Assembly (NCBI RefSeq): GCF_900683735.1
Contig: NZ_LR215979.1
Location: forward strand, 1,178,001-1,242,000
Direction of reading: 5' to 3'
DNA from: Fusobacterium ulcerans ATCC 49185
GTDB taxonomy: Bacteria > Fusobacteriota > Fusobacteriia > Fusobacteriales > Fusobacteriaceae
Length of the DNA stretch: 64,000 bases
Under the pieces are notes generated by a model, which made no database searches, was not told the origin of the DNA, and saw only the letters and a list, made by a program, of their open reading frames with translations. Numbering within the stretch: the stretch's first letter is position 1; each line of letters begins with the position of its first letter. A program made the position numbers and the translations under genes. Shown here one piece after another: positions 41,557 through 51,076 of the stretch.

Positions 41557-41875
41557 TATAAAGAATAAATTAGATGTGGCAGTAGCAAGAGGCTTAAATA
41601 ATTTCGGAGAACATTTAAAAGGCAAGGTTATAGATGTTACTCCAATGGACACAGGGGAACTAAGGAGAAGTATATACATAAAAAAGGCAACTGCAGATAA
41701 CTTAACTGTAGAAGTGGGGAGCAGTGGGGCAATAGCTCCCTATAATGTTTATGTCCATGAAATACCAAAAATAAATTATACAACACCTGGAACTGGATAT
41801 AAATTTATAGAAAAACCTTTCTATGAGGAAAAAGATAAGATACAAACCTTTATAAAAGCAGAGGTAAAAAAATGA
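41549..41875 (+). CDS. HK97 gp10-like tail completion protein
   Basis: The 108-aa protein has the family-like pattern VIDVTPMDTGELRRSIYIKK (about 31-50), then PYNVYVHEI, and a C-terminal KPFYEEKDKIQ. It helps join head to tail. It overlaps the next gene by 4 bases. Confidence 0.75.
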   Translation: MSNIKNKLDVAVARGLNNFGEHLKGKVIDVTPMDTGELRRSIYIKKATADNLTVEVGSSGAIAPYNVYVHEIPKINYTTPGTGYKFIEKPFYEEKDKIQTFIKAEVKK

Positions 41876-42195
41876 TTAGAAAAATAGTTACAGAGATAAA
41901 TAAATTAGAACTTGGGATAAAAGCAGACTTTGGGTATTCTAATACAGCAGATAAAGGGATATTTGTAACAGAAACTATTCTAAAAGATACATCTAAACAT
42001 ACTAGAGGTGGAAGAATACAAGTTTTAATCTGTATAACAGATAGCCAAGATGGGTATTTAGAGTGTAAGGATATAGCAGAAAAAATAAGAACAAAATTAG
42101 AAGAACTTAACTGTTATAACATAACAGAATCCTATATAGGGGAGTATAACAACAAACACAGTTATTCTATTAATTTAAGTGCAGGAGGGATATAA
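41872..42195 (+). CDS. tail terminator-like protein
   Basis: The 107-aa protein (MIRKIVTEINKLELGIKADF, then QVLICITDSQDGYLECKDIA) fits the tail terminator/minor capsid position just before the tail tube gene. It ends right at the next start. It is called from order and size. Confidence 0.62.
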   Translation: MIRKIVTEINKLELGIKADFGYSNTADKGIFVTETILKDTSKHTRGGRIQVLICITDSQDGYLECKDIAEKIRTKLEELNCYNITESYIGEYNNKHSYSINLSAGGI

Positions 42196-42999
42196 ATGCA
42201 AGATATAAAAGAAAAAATACATAACAGTAAAGAGAGATATTTAGAAGTACAGCCAAATGGAGCAGGGCTTTACATTGGAATGCAGTCATATGAAGCTATA
42301 AAGAATGAAAGCGAATATACTGAAGCTATGAAAGTTGTAGTTCCAAAAATGGAAATGTTAGAAGGGACAATAGCAGGTAGTAAATTTGCTTTAAAAGAAG
42401 GAGTAACAATAACAGCAATTCCAGATCCAAAACATATAGTTTTAGCTTTATTTAAAAATACAGAACTAGAAACATTAGCTAAAGCAGGGGATTATAAAGG
42501 AATGGCTAATCCTAATCTAGTGGAAATAATAAAAGTAACAGCTATAGCAGAGGGAGAAATTACACTAGCAAACGAGTCAAAAGACACAGCTTTTACAAAT
42601 GCAATTTTACTGGAAAATGATGGATTTATAGATATAGCACAAATAACAGATTTTACATCTACAGAGCAGCAGGCAGACATAAGCACTAACAATAAACATT
42701 CAAATGGGTATGAAAGTGCAATAGGAGGACTTAAAACATCTTCTATTGATGGAATACAAGGGTATTACGATCCTTCTTTCCCTTCGGTAGCTTCATTAAA
42801 CTTCGCATTTGATGGAGAACATACTATTAAGGCGAGAAATGGAGCTATTAAAAAGAAAAATGCTCCATATATAGAGGGAGTGTATAAAGTAACAGAGTTT
42901 ACACATTCGGGAACTCTTGATGGCGGAAGTGCTTTATCTTATACAGCAAGCTTAAAACTTCAATCAGGAATGATAGAAAAGAAAGTATATACAGAGTAG
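42196..42999 (+). CDS. major tail tube protein
   Basis: The 267-aa beta-rich protein (GLYIGMQSYEAIKNESEYTE, later SASLNFAF-type strands and YTASLKLQSG near the C-terminus) has the length and position expected for the tail tube. A GCAGGAGGGATATAA site precedes ATG 42196. A small GGGGGAGTAATCCCC hairpin follows the stop. Confidence 0.75.
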   Translation: MQDIKEKIHNSKERYLEVQPNGAGLYIGMQSYEAIKNESEYTEAMKVVVPKMEMLEGTIAGSKFALKEGVTITAIPDPKHIVLALFKNTELETLAKAGDYKGMANPNLVEIIKVTAIAEGEITLANESKDTAFTNAILLENDGFIDIAQITDFTSTEQQADISTNNKHSNGYESAIGGLKTSSIDGIQGYYDPSFPSVASLNFAFDGEHTIKARNGAIKKKNAPYIEGVYKVTEFTHSGTLDGGSALSYTASLKLQSGMIEKKVYTE

Positions 43000-43093
43000 G
43001 AGCAGAGGGGGAGTAATCCCCTTTCTCCTTATCCTTTTAGGTAAGAATATAAGGTATTTTTATTTAAAAGAATAAGGGAAATAGGAGGAATGA

Positions 43094-43693
43094 ATGAAAT
43101 TAGAAATAAATGGGAATGAATATAAATTAAAGCTTGATTTAAGGGCAAGACTAAAGCTAAGTAAACATTATGTAGATGAAACAGAAATGTACACAAAGGC
43201 AGGAGAAAGGGATTTTGAAACTATAACAAGAATTATCCATGCATCTCTACATGGATATGAATATAGTTATGAATATTTCTTGCAGAGCTATCCAGCAGTA
43301 AAAGAGAGCTATGAGGCACTATATAAATTATTCCAAAAACTTATAGGAGAAGCAGGAAACCCGTTTGAACTAGAGAGCAAGACAAATACCCAAACAGAAA
43401 ACAGAGAGCCTGTTAAAACGGATTTTAGAGAGCTTATTATTACATTGATGAGTAAGGGGTATACACAAGAAGAGGTATTAAATATGTCTTACTGGGATAT
43501 AAACCTTATATTTGAAGCAGATTACAAGAAGCTAGAAAGAGAAGTTATACATACAAATGCAATAATTAATACAATGGCTGGAATAATGGGAAATAAAACA
43601 GCTATAGACATACTAGGAAGAGAGAAAAAGCAAGAATATAGAGATTATTCTATGTTTGCTAAAGTAAGTAAGCTGCTAGATAAGAAAAGATAA
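43094..43693 (+). CDS. tail assembly chaperone
   Basis: The 199-aa protein begins with the pattern MKLEINGNEYKLKLDLRARL of gpG-like chaperones that bind the tape measure protein. The C-terminal half is helical (FRELIITLMSKGYTQEEVLN, then MSYWDINLIFEADYKK). I see no obvious slippery heptamer or frameshifted extension at its end. The tape measure gene lies 2.2 kb away, separated by cargo genes. Confidence 0.75.
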   Translation: MKLEINGNEYKLKLDLRARLKLSKHYVDETEMYTKAGERDFETITRIIHASLHGYEYSYEYFLQSYPAVKESYEALYKLFQKLIGEAGNPFELESKTNTQTENREPVKTDFRELIITLMSKGYTQEEVLNMSYWDINLIFEADYKKLEREVIHTNAIINTMAGIMGNKTAIDILGREKKQEYRDYSMFAKVSKLLDKKR

Positions 43694-43741
43694 AATTAAA
43701 AATAGGACATTGGAAAATAAATATATCTGAGGAAAAAAGTA

Positions 43742-43777
43742 TTGACATTTCTATGTATGTACGTTATAATGTACATA
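43742..43777 (+). promoter_or_regulatory. consensus promoter with TGTAC palindrome for yefM-yoeB
   Basis: TTGACA (43742-43747) and TATAAT (43765-43770) are 17 bp apart. The palindrome TATGTAC-N8-GTACATA (43756-43777) straddles the -10 box. YefM of E. coli is known to recognise palindromes with a TGTACA core, so this is the likely autorepression site. Confidence 0.8.
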
Positions 43778-43794
43778 TAAGGAAGGTGATGAAT

Positions 43795-44034
43795 ATGACT
43801 AATACGAATGCTACAAATTTAAGAAATAATCTTTTTACTTATTTAGATTCTGCAATAGAATATAATGATATTATTAATGTAAATACTAAAAAGGGTAATG
43901 TTGTTATAATAAGTGAAGCAGAGTATAATGGACTACTAGAAACTTTATATTTATGTTCTAACCCAGAAATGAAAGAAAGACTTGAGGCTGGATTAAAAGC
44001 TACATTGGAAGAGTGTGAGGAATTTAAATGGTAG
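43795..44034 (+). CDS. yefM: YefM/Phd-type antitoxin
   Basis: The 79-aa antitoxin has the Phd/YefM fold order: TNATNLRNNLFTYLDSAIEY, then VNTKKGNVVIISEAEYNGLLETLYL, and an acidic tail for toxin binding. It neutralises YoeB and represses the operon. ATG 43795 is 8 bases from GGAAGG; ATG 43789 is too close. It overlaps yoeB by 7 bases. Confidence 0.9.
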   Translation: MTNTNATNLRNNLFTYLDSAIEYNDIINVNTKKGNVVIISEAEYNGLLETLYLCSNPEMKERLEAGLKATLEECEEFKW

Positions 44035-44300
44035 AATATAAGTTAGTAATTTTAAAACAAGCTTTAAAAGATAAAGAAAAAATAAAGCAACAACCAGCTT
44101 TAAAAAGAACTGTGGAGAAATTATTAGAGCTTATAAAAGTAGAACCGTTTAAAAATCCACCACCATATGAAAGCTTGGTAGGTAATTTAAAAGGATTATA
44201 TTCTAGAAGAATAAACAGGCAACACAGATTAGTTTATAGGGTACTAGAAGAAGAAAAAACAATAATGATTGTGAGTATGTGGACACATTATGAATTTTAA
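44028..44300 (+). CDS. yoeB: YoeB/Txe-type mRNA endonuclease toxin
   Basis: The 90-aa ribosome-dependent RNase has the family's KDKEKIK N-terminus and the active residues Glu48 (PPYESL), Arg67 (QHRLVY), His87 and Tyr88 (MWTHYEF), all present, so it should be active. Such cargo may stabilise the prophage or block competing phages. It is a complete module with its own promoter and terminator within the tail cluster. Confidence 0.92.
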   Translation: MVEYKLVILKQALKDKEKIKQQPALKRTVEKLLELIKVEPFKNPPPYESLVGNLKGLYSRRINRQHRLVYRVLEEEKTIMIVSMWTHYEF

Positions 44301-44330
44301 ACAGGCAGAACTAAAAATAGAATAATACTC

Positions 44331-44360
44331 AATCCCTCAGTTTTTATACTGGGGGATTTT
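44331..44360 (+). terminator. terminator of the yefM-yoeB operon
   Basis: AATCCCTCAG pairs with CTGGGGGATT around TTTTTATA, followed by TTTT. A TTGACT/TAATAA promoter for the next gene follows at 44366-44394. Confidence 0.8.
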
Positions 44361-44428
44361 CATTCTTGACTTTTATAGGATTATAGGTTAATAATATACT
44401 AACTATAATTTTAAAGGGAGAGATGTGA

Positions 44429-44821
44429 ATGAGAATATTAGGGATTATACTATTGATAATAGGGATTCTTAGCTTATTGTTAGGTGGGGGAGCAGTAGGA
44501 TTCTTTATTATAATAGTAGGAATCGTTTTAATGTTAGTTGGAGGCAGTGGAGCAAAGGACAGAAAAATTGCTGAAGAATCTAAAAAAGAATTAGAAAAAA
44601 TTCAGGAAAATCAAAAGAAAGAAAAAGAAATAACAGAAGAAAGAGAAGTATATATAGCAAAAAGGACAAAAGAGTTAATGGACACAAAAGACTTATCTAT
44701 TTTAGAAGCTAAAGCACAAGCTGAAATGGAATATATCCTTGAGCAGAATGAAAAAAATAGTGAGAAAAAAAATAGTGAAGAAAAAGAAAGAAAAATACAT
44801 TATAAAATAGATCTCAGGTGA
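44429..44821 (+). CDS. membrane-anchored coiled-coil protein
   Basis: The 130-aa protein has two hydrophobic helices near the N-terminus (about 2-18 and 22-39, glycine-rich) and then a long charged coiled coil to the C-terminus. It has its own promoter (TTGACT at 44366, 17 bp, TAATAA) and terminator, so it is probably expressed in the lysogen. Possible role in superinfection exclusion is only a guess. Confidence 0.6.
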   Translation: MRILGIILLIIGILSLLLGGGAVGFFIIIVGIVLMLVGGSGAKDRKIAEESKKELEKIQENQKKEKEITEEREVYIAKRTKELMDTKDLSILEAKAQAEMEYILEQNEKNSEKKNSEEKERKIHYKIDLR

Positions 44822-44837
44822 AAATCTGAGGTTTTTA
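44811..44837 (+). terminator. terminator hairpin
   Basis: ATCTCAG pairs with CTGAGGT around GTGAAAAT, followed by TTTT. It overlaps the stop codon of the coiled-coil gene. Confidence 0.7.
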
Positions 44838-44858
44838 CTTTTTTGTTAAAAATAAAAC

Positions 44859-44907
44859 TTGACTTTTTGGGCGTGCTGATTTAAAATTAGTGTAAGGACA
44901 AAAAGTG
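44859..44907 (+). promoter_or_regulatory. promoter flanked by an inverted repeat for the RHH gene
   Basis: TTGACT (44859-44864) and TAAAAT (44882-44887) are 17 bp apart. The arms CTTTTTG (44863-44869) and CAAAAAG (44899-44905) lie on either side of the -10 region. They are likely operators for the ribbon-helix-helix protein encoded next. Confidence 0.6.
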
Positions 44908-44917
44908 AGGTGATGGA

Positions 44918-45100
44918 ATGAGTCCAAGAACTGGTAGACCCAAAGCAGATAATACCAGAGATAAAAAGTTAAATATTAGGTTAAGACAAGAAGAATTAGA
45001 TTTAATTCAAGAATGTGCAAATAAACTTAATAAAACTAGAACAGATACAATAATAGAAGGTATTAAGATGTTAAAGGTTGAACTAGACAATAAAAAATAG
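44918..45100 (+). CDS. ribbon-helix-helix regulator, 60 aa
   Basis: CopG/Arc-like protein with RDKKLNIRLRQEELDLIQEC (beta strand then helix, about 14-33) and NKLNKTRTDTIIEGIKML. It should dimerise and bind DNA, likely the inverted repeat of its own promoter. AGTGAGGTGATGGA precedes the ATG. No toxin partner is evident downstream. Confidence 0.85.
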   Translation: MSPRTGRPKADNTRDKKLNIRLRQEELDLIQECANKLNKTRTDTIIEGIKMLKVELDNKK

Positions 45101-45136
45101 AGTGTTAATCCCCCAACCAAGGATTCTTAACACTCT
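45099..45136 (+). terminator. terminator hairpin after the RHH gene
   Basis: AGAGTGTTAA pairs perfectly with TTAACACTCT around 18 nt and overlaps the stop codon. No strong T run follows. Confidence 0.6.
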
Positions 45137-45208
45137 ACAGTGTCAGAAAGAATTCTGATAAATCCATTATATCAGTTTTCTCTCTGATAATCAAGGGAGG
45201 AAGATATT

Positions 45209-45826
45209 ATGAATGAAATATTAAATTTAAATTTAGAATTTGATGAAAAAATTGGGTATTATGTTAGTAGTAGGACTTTAGCTGATGGCTTAGGGAAAAG
45301 GCATAAAAACGTACTTGAAAGCATTGATAACATTAAGGAAAATAGTAGAGCCGAAATCTCAGCTCTATTAATCGAAGGGAAGTACAAAGCTAAAAATGGG
45401 AAAATGAATAGAGAATACAAACTCACAAAAGATGGATTTACACTTTATATGTTTCATGTTCAAGGCTTTACAGAATTTAAAATGGCATATATTAATAGGT
45501 TCAATGAAATGGAAAATTTTATAAAACAATCGCACGATAATTTAGAACAAATAAAAGTTAATAAAAAGTTTGATTGGTTAATAAAAAGAGTAAGAGATAG
45601 AACAGATAGAGCTGAGCATATAGAAAATATGATTTCTTATCTCTTTGAGTTACTTGAAACAGAATATAAAAAAATAGTTGATGATATAAGTTATAAAACA
45701 GTATTTGTTGTGGAGAGATTTAAAGATTTTAAAGATCCAGAACAATACGATGCAACAAAAGAAGAATTACCATCTTTAGTATTAGAAAAAAATAATGATG
45801 GCAGCATAGAAATTAAAGTTAAATAG
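45209..45826 (+). CDS. Rha-family phage regulatory protein
   Basis: The 205-aa protein carries the Rha N-terminal domain (about 12-100): SSRTLADGLGKRHKNVLESI and YKLTKDGFTLYMFHVQGFTE, matching the usual tSr.vA...gkrHknv and tkdGf.lL patterns. Its C-terminal part is a variable helical domain. Rha proteins affect phage growth in some hosts. It lies in the cargo block, followed by a strong terminator. Confidence 0.85.
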   Translation: MNEILNLNLEFDEKIGYYVSSRTLADGLGKRHKNVLESIDNIKENSRAEISALLIEGKYKAKNGKMNREYKLTKDGFTLYMFHVQGFTEFKMAYINRFNEMENFIKQSHDNLEQIKVNKKFDWLIKRVRDRTDRAEHIENMISYLFELLETEYKKIVDDISYKTVFVVERFKDFKDPEQYDATKEELPSLVLEKNNDGSIEIKVK

Positions 45827-45833
45827 TTATTTT

Positions 45834-45866
45834 ACCCCTCAGATATTTAGTTGAGGGGTTTTTTAT
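45834..45866 (+). terminator. strong terminator before the tape measure gene
   Basis: ACCCCTCA pairs with TTGAGGGGT around GATATTTAG, followed by six T. It closes the cargo block. Confidence 0.85.
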
Positions 45867-45891
45867 TACCAAAAATAAAGGAGTTGATGAA

Positions 45892-48800
45892 ATGCAAGAA
45901 GATATAAAAATTATAGTAACAGCGGATACCACACAGGCTGAAAAGAAAATAGATGGGTTAAATGATACAAAAATAGAAGTAGAAGCAGAAATAAAAGTTC
46001 CAAAGAATCCTTTAAAAGAAGCTAAAGAAGAGGCTAATCTTTTAGGGAAAAGAGTAAACGAAATAAAATTGAATAAAAAAGCCTTTTCTCCTGAAGATAT
46101 AAAAATATTAAAATCCGAAATAGAGGCAATAGCCTTAAAAGCTAAAGCTATCCATTTCGCTGAAGGAAGCAAACAAGCTAAAGAACTAGCTGATAGATTA
46201 AAAGAAATGCACAAAGCTTTAGGAGAAGGGAAAAAGCAATCTAAAGAAACAAATAAAATATTTGGGTTAATGGATATTGCTGTTGGTAATTTAGTTGCAA
46301 GTGGAATAAATAGAGCTATATCTGGCATGAAACAAATGGTAACAGAGGGTTCTAAATTTAATAGGCAGATGGAGTATGCAAATGAAAAGATAAGAACTAT
46401 TTCTGGAGCTAGTGGGCTTGAAATAGATTATAACATAAACAGTATGGGAAAAAAGACAGGTACAAATCTAGGAGAATTAAGAGAAGGACTTTACCAGACT
46501 GTTTCTGCTATAGGAGATACATATAAAAAATATACTTTGTTAGAAACTGCAAATAAGCTGGCTGTAACTGGGTTTTCTTCTACAAATGAGGCTGTTGATG
46601 GACTTACAACAGTTTTAAATGCCTATAATATTGCAATAGAAGAAGCTAGTAGAGTAGCTAATGTATTTGTAAGAACACAAAAAGTGGGAAAACTTACAGT
46701 ACAGGAATTCCAGCAACAACTATATAAAACAGTTCCTACAGCTAAAGAATTAGGCATTCAAATAGAGGAGATAGGGGCTTCTATTGCGTTACTTACAGCT
46801 AAAGGAAGTAAGGCGGAAGTAGCACAGACACAAATGGGGGCATTCTTATATGAATTGCTAGACACCGGAAGTGATGTATCTAAATTATTCAATCAAATAG
46901 CAGGGCAAAGTATTAATAGTTTTATGCAAGGTGGAGGAAGCCTTGAAGGTATTTTAAAGATGTTGAAAGGGTATTCTAATGCTAATAATTTTAATATAGA
47001 AAGCTTATTTGGCAGAAAAGAGGCAAAAAGTTTCTGGCTGAATCTAGGTAATGATATAGATGGATATATAGAAAAATTAAGAGCTATAAATGACCCAGTG
47101 AATGAATTAGATAGGAATTTTGAAAATCTACTAAATACACAAGAGAAAAGACTTGCAAGAGCTGGGAACTATTGGCAAATATTAAAGCAGAATATTGGAG
47201 CAGTAGCAGGAGAGATGATGGCTACTGTAGGGGATGCAGTAGCTGGCATAGATAAGGAAATTGCCTATAGACAAAAATTAAATAATGAATTAGATAATAA
47301 TTTAAGAACTTTAGATGAGCTGTCTAAGAAACAATCTTTAAATGAAGAAGAACAAAAAAAGCTAAACGAAGCTTTGCGAGTATTAGAGATACTGGCTCCA
47401 GAAGTAGCGGAAGCATATAAAAAATGGAGTTTAGAAGGTGGAAATTACGCAGAAGTACTATCTTTAATAAAGAAAAGGCAAGAAGAAGTTAATAGAGTAG
47501 CTAGTGAAATAAGTTATTCTACTGCTAAAAAAGATGTTGAAGAAACTGAAAACTCTATAAGAGATAAAAATAATATACTATTAAGAAGAAATTCTGAGAT
47601 AAAATATAAACTTAGAAAAAATGGAGAAAATTTAGAAGGCGAAAAAGGGATAATCTGGGATCAACTGGATAGTAAGCAAAAGGCTAAATTAAAAGAAATT
47701 GATAGTCAGCTATACTCTGAATTGTCAGAGGCGGCACTTCAAAGAAGCAGATTACAAGAAGAACTTCAGGATAAAATTAAAATAAAAAAGGGAAAAGAAA
47801 TAGAGCTTGACAAAGCTAATGGAATAATCAAAGAGCCTTCTAAACCTAGAACTGTATTAGATAGAGAAAAAGAAGTAAGGGATAATTTAGCAAGAATAAA
47901 ATCTTCCTATTATAAAAAGTCCAAAGATTACCAGCTTACAAACCCAATCCAAAACGACGAGGAATATAAAAATGCTATTAAAGAATTGAAAAATATAGAG
48001 CAAGAAAAGAGAAAAGAAGCAGAAAGAATCGAAGGAAGAATAAAGCAGTTGCAAGGAGTGGGGAGCAAAAATCCAGAAATTCAAAAAAAAATTGATAATG
48101 AAATAGTTGATTTAAATAAGGAACTTTCTAAATATCAAAATGCAGCTTCTAGTGGGAATAATACAAACTATGAAGCAATAAAAAAACAAATAAAAGATAC
48201 TGCCACAAAAGAATTGTCTGTTCTTATGGACAACTATAGTAAAGAACTTGATAAAATAAAAAATTTACCTTTGGAAGACAAAATAAAAGCAAAAGAAAAA
48301 TTAGATATAGAATATGAAAGAAACAAAGGAAAAATAGAGGATAAGAAAAAAGTAGAAACTAAAAAAAATGAAGTAGAAAGATTAGGAGCTTCTATTGTTA
48401 ATTCTCCAAAAAATGAAAGGGATAGAGTAGAAGAAGAAATAAAATTACTTGAAAATGAAATAAAAGATATAACATCTAACAGGAATAAAACAGACTTTGA
48501 AACAGATATAAAGCAACAAGAAGAAGCAGAAAAGCAAAGAAAAAAAGCAGAGGAAGAAGCTAAGAAAGAAGTAGATAAAAGATATAAAGAGGAACAACTT
48601 AAAGTAGATACAGACTATAATAACAAAATGTTAAAAGCTACAGAAGAATATAACAAAGCCATGGCAGACCTTAAAGGACAGGGGACTAAAGAAGAAATTG
48701 AAGCAGTAAAAAAAGCCTATGAGGAAGCTAAGAGAGAAGCCGAAACAGAAAAGAAGATAGGAACATTGAAGAATAAAAAAGATAACACTTATTATTCTAC

Positions 48801-50358
48801 AGATAAAGAAAAAAAGGCAAATACAGAAGCTATTGTAGCAGAAATAAGTTTAACAGAGGCTAATGCAGAAAAAGAAAAGGCAGACAAAGACGCAAAAGAT
48901 GCACAAGATAAAAATACAGAAGCTATCAACAAAATGAGCACTAATCTTAGAAATTTAGCTGGACTATTCCAAGCAATAGGAGATAATACAAATAGTACAG
49001 CAGTTAAAAATTTGGCAAACATAGCAAATGTGGGAAGTACCATTTTTGATACTATTTCCAAAAGTGGAGATGTAGGAACTAAATTTTTAGGTAGTATATT
49101 TGGCACAGACGGAGTGGCTGAAATGGCAGGGTTTAAAAACTTTGGTATGGGTGCAGGAATAGGGAGTGCAGTATCTGGAGCACTAGGCGGAGGAGCAGAG
49201 GGAAATATTGGAAGCCTTTTGGGAGCAGGGGCAGGAATGGTATTGGGACCAGCAGGAAGTGCAGTAGGAAGCGTTGTAGGTGGTGTACTTGGTGGGGCTG
49301 TAGGTTCTGTATTTGGTAGAAGTAAAAAGAAGAAGGCTAAGAGAGAAGCAAGAAAGAGAAAAGCAGCACAGGAAAGATTGCAGAAAGGACTTATTTCTGG
49401 ACAATTTAAGTGGCAAGATGTTGTTGAAGAATATAACGAAGATTTAGCAAGAATGGGTATGGGTAGCTATTTAGGAATCTATGATAAAGTGGCAGCTAAC
49501 ACAAACTATGATAATATCTTATCTGACCTAGAAGCTTCTAAGGGAAATTATGGGGTTTCTATGGAAACATTAAAAAATTTAATGCCACAGTATGATGAAC
49601 AGCAAATAATGGACTGGTTTAAATCTGTAGCTGGTGGGGCAGTATTAAATAATGGATATCTAACTACAGGGGAAGGGAAATACGGACAAGTAGATATATC
49701 CGCACTTGCACAGCAAATAACAACAGCTAATAGAGAACTGGAAAAAACTTTAAAAGAAACTATAAAAGGAATTATAGACTTTTCTGCAGACAGTCTGGCT
49801 TCTGTTGTAAAAAATGGATTCTTTGATGGATTAGATGACTTAGGGGATAATATAGAAAAAATGCTAGCTAATAGTTTAAAGAATGCCTTTATAAATACAG
49901 AAATTTCCAAAAACTTATTTAATGGCTTATCAGATAAGGTGGCTGATTATGTAAAAGAAATGTTTAAAGCAGATGGAAACTTAGGAATAGATTTGGATAC
50001 TGGAAACCTAGAGAATCTTACTTTTACGCAGTACATAGACCTTATTAAAAAGTATATGGAGATGTCTAATGAAAAACTAGAAGATCTCTTTAAGGAACTT
50101 GGAATGAACATGGACAATTTAACAAATAGCATGGATACATTAAATAAGAATATGAGTAAAAACGTTGTTACTGGTATAGCAACTAATTTATGGAAACAAA
50201 ATTTGGGATTAAAAGAACCTGTAAGAATAGAGAATAACCAGACAATAGAAATACCAGTAATGCTTAATGGTAAAGAAATGGACAGATATATAATAAAAAC
50301 TGTTAATAATTCTATGCAAAGAAGCAGAAGAAGCGGGAACGGAATAGGAAGGGGGTAG
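45892..50358 (+). CDS. tail tape measure protein
   Basis: The 1488-aa protein sets tail length and enters the cell during DNA injection. The TP901-like core lies at about 150-380 (GSKFNRQMEYANEKIRTISG, VSAIGDTYKKYTLLETANKL, LTAKGSKAEVAQTQMGAFLY). Long charged coiled coils follow (about 455-1010). A glycine-rich hydrophobic segment is at about 1090-1150 (GIGSAVSGALGGGAEGNIGS, then VVGGVLGGAVGSVFG), likely membrane-active. The C-terminal part is again helical. Confidence 0.95.
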   Translation: MQEDIKIIVTADTTQAEKKIDGLNDTKIEVEAEIKVPKNPLKEAKEEANLLGKRVNEIKLNKKAFSPEDIKILKSEIEAIALKAKAIHFAEGSKQAKELADRLKEMHKALGEGKKQSKETNKIFGLMDIAVGNLVASGINRAISGMKQMVTEGSKFNRQMEYANEKIRTISGASGLEIDYNINSMGKKTGTNLGELREGLYQTVSAIGDTYKKYTLLETANKLAVTGFSSTNEAVDGLTTVLNAYNIAIEEASRVANVFVRTQKVGKLTVQEFQQQLYKTVPTAKELGIQIEEIGASIALLTAKGSKAEVAQTQMGAFLYELLDTGSDVSKLFNQIAGQSINSFMQGGGSLEGILKMLKGYSNANNFNIESLFGRKEAKSFWLNLGNDIDGYIEKLRAINDPVNELDRNFENLLNTQEKRLARAGNYWQILKQNIGAVAGEMMATVGDAVAGIDKEIAYRQKLNNELDNNLRTLDELSKKQSLNEEEQKKLNEALRVLEILAPEVAEAYKKWSLEGGNYAEVLSLIKKRQEEVNRVASEISYSTAKKDVEETENSIRDKNNILLRRNSEIKYKLRKNGENLEGEKGIIWDQLDSKQKAKLKEIDSQLYSELSEAALQRSRLQEELQDKIKIKKGKEIELDKANGIIKEPSKPRTVLDREKEVRDNLARIKSSYYKKSKDYQLTNPIQNDEEYKNAIKELKNIEQEKRKEAERIEGRIKQLQGVGSKNPEIQKKIDNEIVDLNKELSKYQNAASSGNNTNYEAIKKQIKDTATKELSVLMDNYSKELDKIKNLPLEDKIKAKEKLDIEYERNKGKIEDKKKVETKKNEVERLGASIVNSPKNERDRVEEEIKLLENEIKDITSNRNKTDFETDIKQQEEAEKQRKKAEEEAKKEVDKRYKEEQLKVDTDYNNKMLKATEEYNKAMADLKGQGTKEEIEAVKKAYEEAKREAETEKKIGTLKNKKDNTYYSTDKEKKANTEAIVAEISLTEANAEKEKADKDAKDAQDKNTEAINKMSTNLRNLAGLFQAIGDNTNSTAVKNLANIANVGSTIFDTISKSGDVGTKFLGSIFGTDGVAEMAGFKNFGMGAGIGSAVSGALGGGAEGNIGSLLGAGAGMVLGPAGSAVGSVVGGVLGGAVGSVFGRSKKKKAKREARKRKAAQERLQKGLISGQFKWQDVVEEYNEDLARMGMGSYLGIYDKVAANTNYDNILSDLEASKGNYGVSMETLKNLMPQYDEQQIMDWFKSVAGGAVLNNGYLTTGEGKYGQVDISALAQQITTANRELEKTLKETIKGIIDFSADSLASVVKNGFFDGLDDLGDNIEKMLANSLKNAFINTEISKNLFNGLSDKVADYVKEMFKADGNLGIDLDTGNLENLTFTQYIDLIKKYMEMSNEKLEDLFKELGMNMDNLTNSMDTLNKNMSKNVVTGIATNLWKQNLGLKEPVRIENNQTIEIPVMLNGKEMDRYIIKTVNNSMQRSRRSGNGIGRG

Positions 50359-50361
50359 AAA

Positions 50362-51075
50362 GTGAGAACGGAAACTATAAAAGCAAATAATACAGAACAT
50401 GAAATAGTGATAAGTAAGGAAGGTTCTCAGGTAAGTATAGAATTTAGTTTACAGCTTACCCATGGAATAAATCCAAACTTTACTATTCCAGCATGGGCTG
50501 TACCTCTGGAAGATAATATTTTATTTGAACCTAAAATAGAATTAAAAGGAGAGATAGCAGCCCTTGACTTAACCTATGGAATGGCAGCACAGCTTAAAAA
50601 TTTTACAGAACTGACCTTTATTTGTGAAGAGAGTGAGGAATATATAGGGAACCTTTTTTATGAAGGGGAAGCACCTAAAGACAGCGGGATAATTTTAAAT
50701 GGAGTGAGGCTTAATTGTATAGCCTCTATCTCCACAGATGGATTTTTTACAATGATGAGTTCTAAAAGAAACCACGAAGGGAATATAATTACTTCTACAA
50801 CTTTAGACAGCAAGAAAAAGAAAAGATTTAATATAACAACTATCCCTCTTGCAGATGAAGAATATATGTTATCTCCAAATGTCTACAGTAATACAATAGA
50901 AAAGTTTGAAAGTCTATTGTATAGCGGAATAGGGAACTATAAAACATTTACTTATAAAAATAAAGATTATACAGTTGTTCTAATAGAAGAAGTGCAGGAA
51001 ATAAATTCCCAAGCTTTTATAAATTCTAAACTTGTAGACATTGTAACTTATACCTTTACTTTAGAGGAGGTATAA
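50362..51075 (+). CDS. distal tail protein-like
   Basis: The 237-aa beta-rich protein directly after the tape measure is in the Dit position. It starts at GTG 50362 (GGAAGGGGGTAGAAA upstream). Distinctive strands are GINPNFTIPAWAVPLEDNIL and ITTIPLADEEYMLSPNVYSN. The call rests on order, size and fold style. Confidence 0.7.
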   Translation: MRTETIKANNTEHEIVISKEGSQVSIEFSLQLTHGINPNFTIPAWAVPLEDNILFEPKIELKGEIAALDLTYGMAAQLKNFTELTFICEESEEYIGNLFYEGEAPKDSGIILNGVRLNCIASISTDGFFTMMSSKRNHEGNIITSTTLDSKKKKRFNITTIPLADEEYMLSPNVYSNTIEKFESLLYSGIGNYKTFTYKNKDYTVVLIEEVQEINSQAFINSKLVDIVTYTFTLEEV

Positions 51076-51076
51076 A

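Noticed and set aside
43094-43760. Programmed frameshift producing a longer tail chaperone
   Set aside because: I looked for a slippery heptamer and an open frame past the stop; neither is convincing, and the cargo block follows directly.
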